Part shown: positions 60,935 through 64,000 of the stretch, piece by piece | Position numbering within the stretch: the stretch's first letter is position 1 | Layout: every line of letters starts with the position of its first letter | Origin: Castor canadensis | Taxonomy: Eukaryota; Chordata; Mammalia; Rodentia; Castoridae | Direction of reading: 5' to 3' | Assembly (NCBI RefSeq): GCF_047511655.1 | Contig: NC_133403.1 | Coordinates: 12,955,014-13,019,013 of the forward strand | DNA length: 64,000 bases | Notes under the pieces: model-generated | Told to the model about the DNA's origin: nothing | The model's database searches: none | The model's input: the letters and a program-made list of their open reading frames with translations, nothing else | Program-made: the position numbers and the translations under genes

Positions 60935-61755
60935 TTTCTTAGGTTTTTTTTTTTTTAATTATTCATTTATTCACATGTGCATACATTGTTTGGGTCATTT
61001 CTCCCCCCCCCCCGCCCCCATCCCCCATTTCTGAGAGGTTTATGGGTTTTTTGTTTGTTTGTTTTGGTGACACTGGGATTTGAGCTCAGGACTTCATGCT
61101 TCATGCTTGCTAGTCAGGTGCTCTAACACTTGAGCCACTCCACAAGCACACATTTATAATTTTTTTATTTTATTGTTTTTACATTTACGCACATGTGTAT
61201 GCATTATTTGGGCCACCTTCACCCCCAGCTCCTGGGCAGAACCTGTTCTGCCCTTGTTCTCCGATTTTGTTGAAGACAAAACAAGAGATAATAAGAAAGA
61301 ACTAGCATTTTTGCTTGTTTGAGATAATGATAGCTGTACAGAGAGATTCCTAGCATTGATTCCATGCACATGTGTATTACAAACCACACTGGTTCATCTC
61401 TACCAGACCTCTTCACTGCTTCCTATTCCCCTTCCCATAGTGGTCTCTGCCAGTTTAAAATTACTTTATTTGCTCCTCTACAGTGAGCATATCAACCACA
61501 TTCAAATTTTAGGTTTCCTTCCCTTTCCCTGTTCCTCCCATGTGCGTTTTCCCCTTAGTGTGTGACCCATGTCCAGTAATATTACAGCATTTGTGTTAGG
61601 TCTATAGTCCACATATGAGGAGAACATGCAATTTTTGCTCTTCTGGGCCTGACTAACTTCACTTAAGATGACGTTCTCCATTTCCATCCATTTACTTGCA
61701 CATGACAAAATTTCATCCTTTTTTGTGGCTAAATAAAATTCCATTGTGTACTGGG
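60935..61755 (-). mobile_element. L1 3' ends, antisense
   Basis: A short L1 3' end (60935-61030), an antisense tRNA-like SINE (61047-61150), then a second L1 3' end (61150-61750) with a broken ORF2 C-terminus (YTMEFYLATKKDEILSCASK). The second copy is flanked by a long duplication. Confidence 0.78.
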
Positions 61756-61859
61756 ACTTCATGCTCGCTAGGTGGGTGCCCTACTACGTGAGCCACTCCA
61801 CCAGCACACATTTATAATTTTAAGTCTTATATTTACATTCTTGACACATTTTGAGCTAT

Positions 61860-62065
61860 TTTTTTTTTCTTTTTTGGCTGTACTCAGGTTTAAACTCGGC
61901 CTCACGCTTACTAGGTAGGTGCTCTACCACTTGAGCCACTCCACAGCATGTGTGTGTGTGGTGTGTTTTTGAGATAAGGTGTTGCTTTTTGCCCAGGCTG
62001 GCCTCAAACTGTGACCTTCCAGTCTCTGCCTCCTGAGTAGCTAGGATTACAGGTGTCATCCAGCC
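61860..62065 (-). mobile_element. Composite SINE, antisense
   Basis: TGTACTCAGGTTTAAACTCGG to GGATTACAGGTGTCATCCAG. Confidence 0.85.
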
Positions 62066-62177
62066 TTGAGTTAATTTTTGTACATGGTATTAGATAGGAA
62101 ACCAGCTGCAGTCTTTGTTGAGTCAGTCCTTTCTCCATTAAGTGGTTTTGGCACGATTGTCAGCAGTCATTTGATAA

Positions 62178-62410
62178 AACTGGGGGTGTACTGCAGTGGT
62201 AGAGTCTCCTCCCTCATGTTTAGCATGAGTGAGGCTCTGGGTTCAATCTCTATTACCAACAATAAAAACAAATTTTAAAAAGTCTATTAACCAGCCAGGC
62301 AATTGTGGATCAAAGCAGACCCTATCTCAAAAAAAAAAAAAAAAAAAAAAACCATCACAAAGAAGGTGTAGGACTTGAGTTCAAGCCCCAGTACCTCAAG
62401 GAAAAAAAAA
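62178..62410 (+). mobile_element. ID-like unit and truncated composite SINE
   Basis: ACTGGGGGTGTACTGCAGTGG to GGGTTCAATCTCTATTACC (62178-62265), then a short composite piece with two poly-A runs (62293-62412). Confidence 0.7.
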
Positions 62411-62559
62411 AAAAATCAATTGACCATTTACACAAGAGTTTTATTTCTAAGCTCCCTATTCTGTTGCATTGGTCTGTATGTCTTATCTTTATGCCAGTCC
62501 CACCCTGTTTTGATCACTGAAGCTTTTTTATAAGTTTTTAAATCAAGAAGTGTGCAATC

Positions 62560-62780
62560 TTGCCGTGTCCCAGTGGCTTATGCCTGTAATCTAGTTCCTC
62601 AGGAGGCAGAAATCAGGAGGATCACGGTTCAAAGCCAGTTTGGGCAAATAATTCTAGAGACCCTATCTCAAAAATGCTCAGCAGAAAACAGGGCTGGCAG
62701 AGTGACTCAAGTGTTAGAGCACCTGCCTCACAAGCATGAAGCACTGAGTTCAAACCCCAGTACCACCAAAAAAAGGAAAA
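62560..62780 (+). mobile_element. Composite SINE, sense
   Basis: TGTCCCAGTGGCTTATGCCTG to CAGTACCACCAAAAAAAGG. Confidence 0.88.
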
Positions 62781-62869
62781 AAAAAGTGTACAAGCTCCAA
62801 CTTTGTTCATTTTTAAGATTATTTGAGCTATTCAGGGTTCCTTAAGATTTTGCATGAATTTTAGGATGG

Positions 62870-63345
62870 GTTTTTTTGGGGGGAGTTGTGGGTGGAGTAC
62901 TGGGGTTTGAACTCAGGGCTTCATGCTTTGCGAAGAATGTGCTCTACTGCTTGAACCATGCCTCCAGTCCATTTTGTTGTTACTTTGGAGATGGGATTTC
63001 ACAAACTATTTGTCTGGGCTGGCCTCAAACCATGATCCTCCTGACCTAGGATTGCAGCGTGAACCACCCATGCCTGGCAAGTGCAACTTATTTGTGTTTA
63101 TCCTTCCAACACTGTTGAATTTGTTTGTTTGTTTATTTTGGCAATAGTGGGGTTTGAACTCAGGGCCTCAGCTTGCTAGGCAGGCACTATATCCCTTGAA
63201 CCACTCTGCCAATCCTTTTTTTGTGTTGGGTATTTTCGAGACAGGGTTTTGTGAACTATTTAGCCTGGCTGATCTTGATCTGTAGTCCTCCTGATCACTG
63301 CCTCCTGAATAGGATTACAGGCACGAGCCACCAGCACCTGGCTAA
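62870..63345 (-). mobile_element. Two composite SINEs, antisense
   Basis: One copy at 62870-63080 and one at 63130-63345, each with the GGGGTTTGAACTCAGGG block and an end near GCC(A/T)GGC. Confidence 0.85.
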
Positions 63346-63369
63346 GTTCATATATTGATTATTAATAGG

Positions 63370-63460
63370 CATGGGTTTTTTTTTGGGGGGGGTTGGGTAT
63401 TGAACACAGGTCCTTCCACAAGATAAGCACATGTTCTACCACTGAGTTAATCCCCCAGCA
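63370..63460 (-). mobile_element. ID-like SINE, antisense
   Basis: GGGTATTGAACACAGGTCCTT to TGTTCTACCACTGAGTTAATC. Confidence 0.7.
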
Positions 63461-63594
63461 GTATTAGCATAATTTTGTGGAATGGGTTTTCTACGTATTA
63501 AGATCATGTCATCTACACTCACCTTGTATTTTAATATTGTCCTGTAATTTTTTTCTTTTAATAAATGCTTTAAACATTTACCTACGTGTGTGGC

Positions 63595-63690
63595 TTTGTT
63601 TTGTTTTTGAGATAGGGTCTTGCTATGTAGCCTAGGTTAACCTGAAACTTACAGACCTCTTGCTGCTTCTTCCCAAGTTCACCACCACAC
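63595..63690 (-). mobile_element. B1-like SINE fragment, antisense
   Basis: TTTTTGAGATAGGGTCTTGCT to CCAAGTTCACCACCACAC. The remaining sequence to 64000 shows only short poly-A/T runs. Confidence 0.65.
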
Positions 63691-64000
63691 TTTTACCTAC
63701 CTTTAATTCTAAATATACCAATAATTGTTAAACCAAGTTCTGTTAGGCAGTTCCCAAGAACAGGGCACAATGGACAAAGGCCTTAAACTTCCCAAGCTCA
63801 TTATAGCAGGCCATTTGCAGCATGTTTCAGTCTGATCTAGCCAGCGAGTATAAAAGCCCAGAGAATTGTTTGAGGCCAGTCTCAAAAAAAAAAAAAACAA
63901 GGCCAGAAGATTTTTTTTTTTTAAGCCCAAAGCAAAGGACTGCAGAACCTCTTGAGAGTGAGGGGCTGGCAGTTATAGATTGGGCTTCTGACTTCTCTGG

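Larger units (their letters stand above)
45481..64000. other. HIRA intron 1
   Basis: Non-coding and repeat-dense, especially after 53000. Segments without a recognised repeat include 45810-46550, 48000-48470, 50830-52260 and 52400-52760. No coding exon, RNA gene or conserved block stood out. Confidence 0.8.

Noticed and set aside
45481..64000. HIRA exon 2
   Set aside because: I looked for the start of the first WD repeat by eye and did not find it. The exon is probably beyond 64000, but a short exon could have been missed.

Overview
This is a window of mammalian nuclear DNA with split genes, GT-AG introns, CpG-rich promoters and dense interspersed repeats. It carries five genes of the conserved block that in human lies in 22q11.2, the DiGeorge/velocardiofacial region. 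In window order they are CDC45 (minus, 5' part only), UFD1 (plus, complete), C22orf39/PANTS (plus, complete), MRPL40 (minus, complete) and HIRA (plus, first coding exon only). The repeats suggest a non-murine rodent. Most SINEs join a 7SL/B1-like left part to a tRNA/ID-like right part, and single ID-like and B1-like units also occur. The family looks like that of beaver or a related rodent, but the species call rests on memory of the family and is only tentative.

Layout. 1-3480: CDC45 exons 1-4 on the minus strand, with an MLT1-type LTR in intron 4 at the left edge. 3481-4403: a bidirectional CDC45/UFD1 promoter with an E2F site, a cluster of CCAAT boxes and a ZNF143-like site. 4404-25386: UFD1, 12 coding exons that join to an intact 307-residue frame. 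25387-27843: intergenic, ending in the CCAAT-box promoter of C22orf39. 27844-30278: C22orf39, three exons, 106 residues, with a twin CX9C motif. 30279-41494: intergenic and repeat-rich. It holds L1 pieces, a degenerate endogenous retrovirus in minus orientation (33579-39635, with LTRs, polypurine tract and 4-bp target duplication), a 5S rRNA-derived pseudogene inside it, and an MLT1 LTR. 41495-44325: MRPL40, four exons, 205 residues. 44326-45443: a CpG-island promoter shared by MRPL40 and HIRA. 45444-45480: HIRA coding exon 1. 45481-64000: HIRA intron 1, filled with SINEs, L1 and L2 fragments, two MER5A-like elements and a mariner-like element.

The genes are independent housekeeping or developmental genes, not a pathway cluster. 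CDC45 is a replicative helicase cofactor, UFD1 a p97/VCP ubiquitin adaptor, MRPL40 a mitochondrial ribosomal protein, HIRA an H3.3 chaperone, and C22orf39 a small twin-CX9C protein. No new biological system was found. The notable points are promoter architecture, the lone ATG exon of UFD1, the ERV with strongly unequal LTRs, the 5S relic with its internal promoter, and insertion footprints of recent L1 copies.
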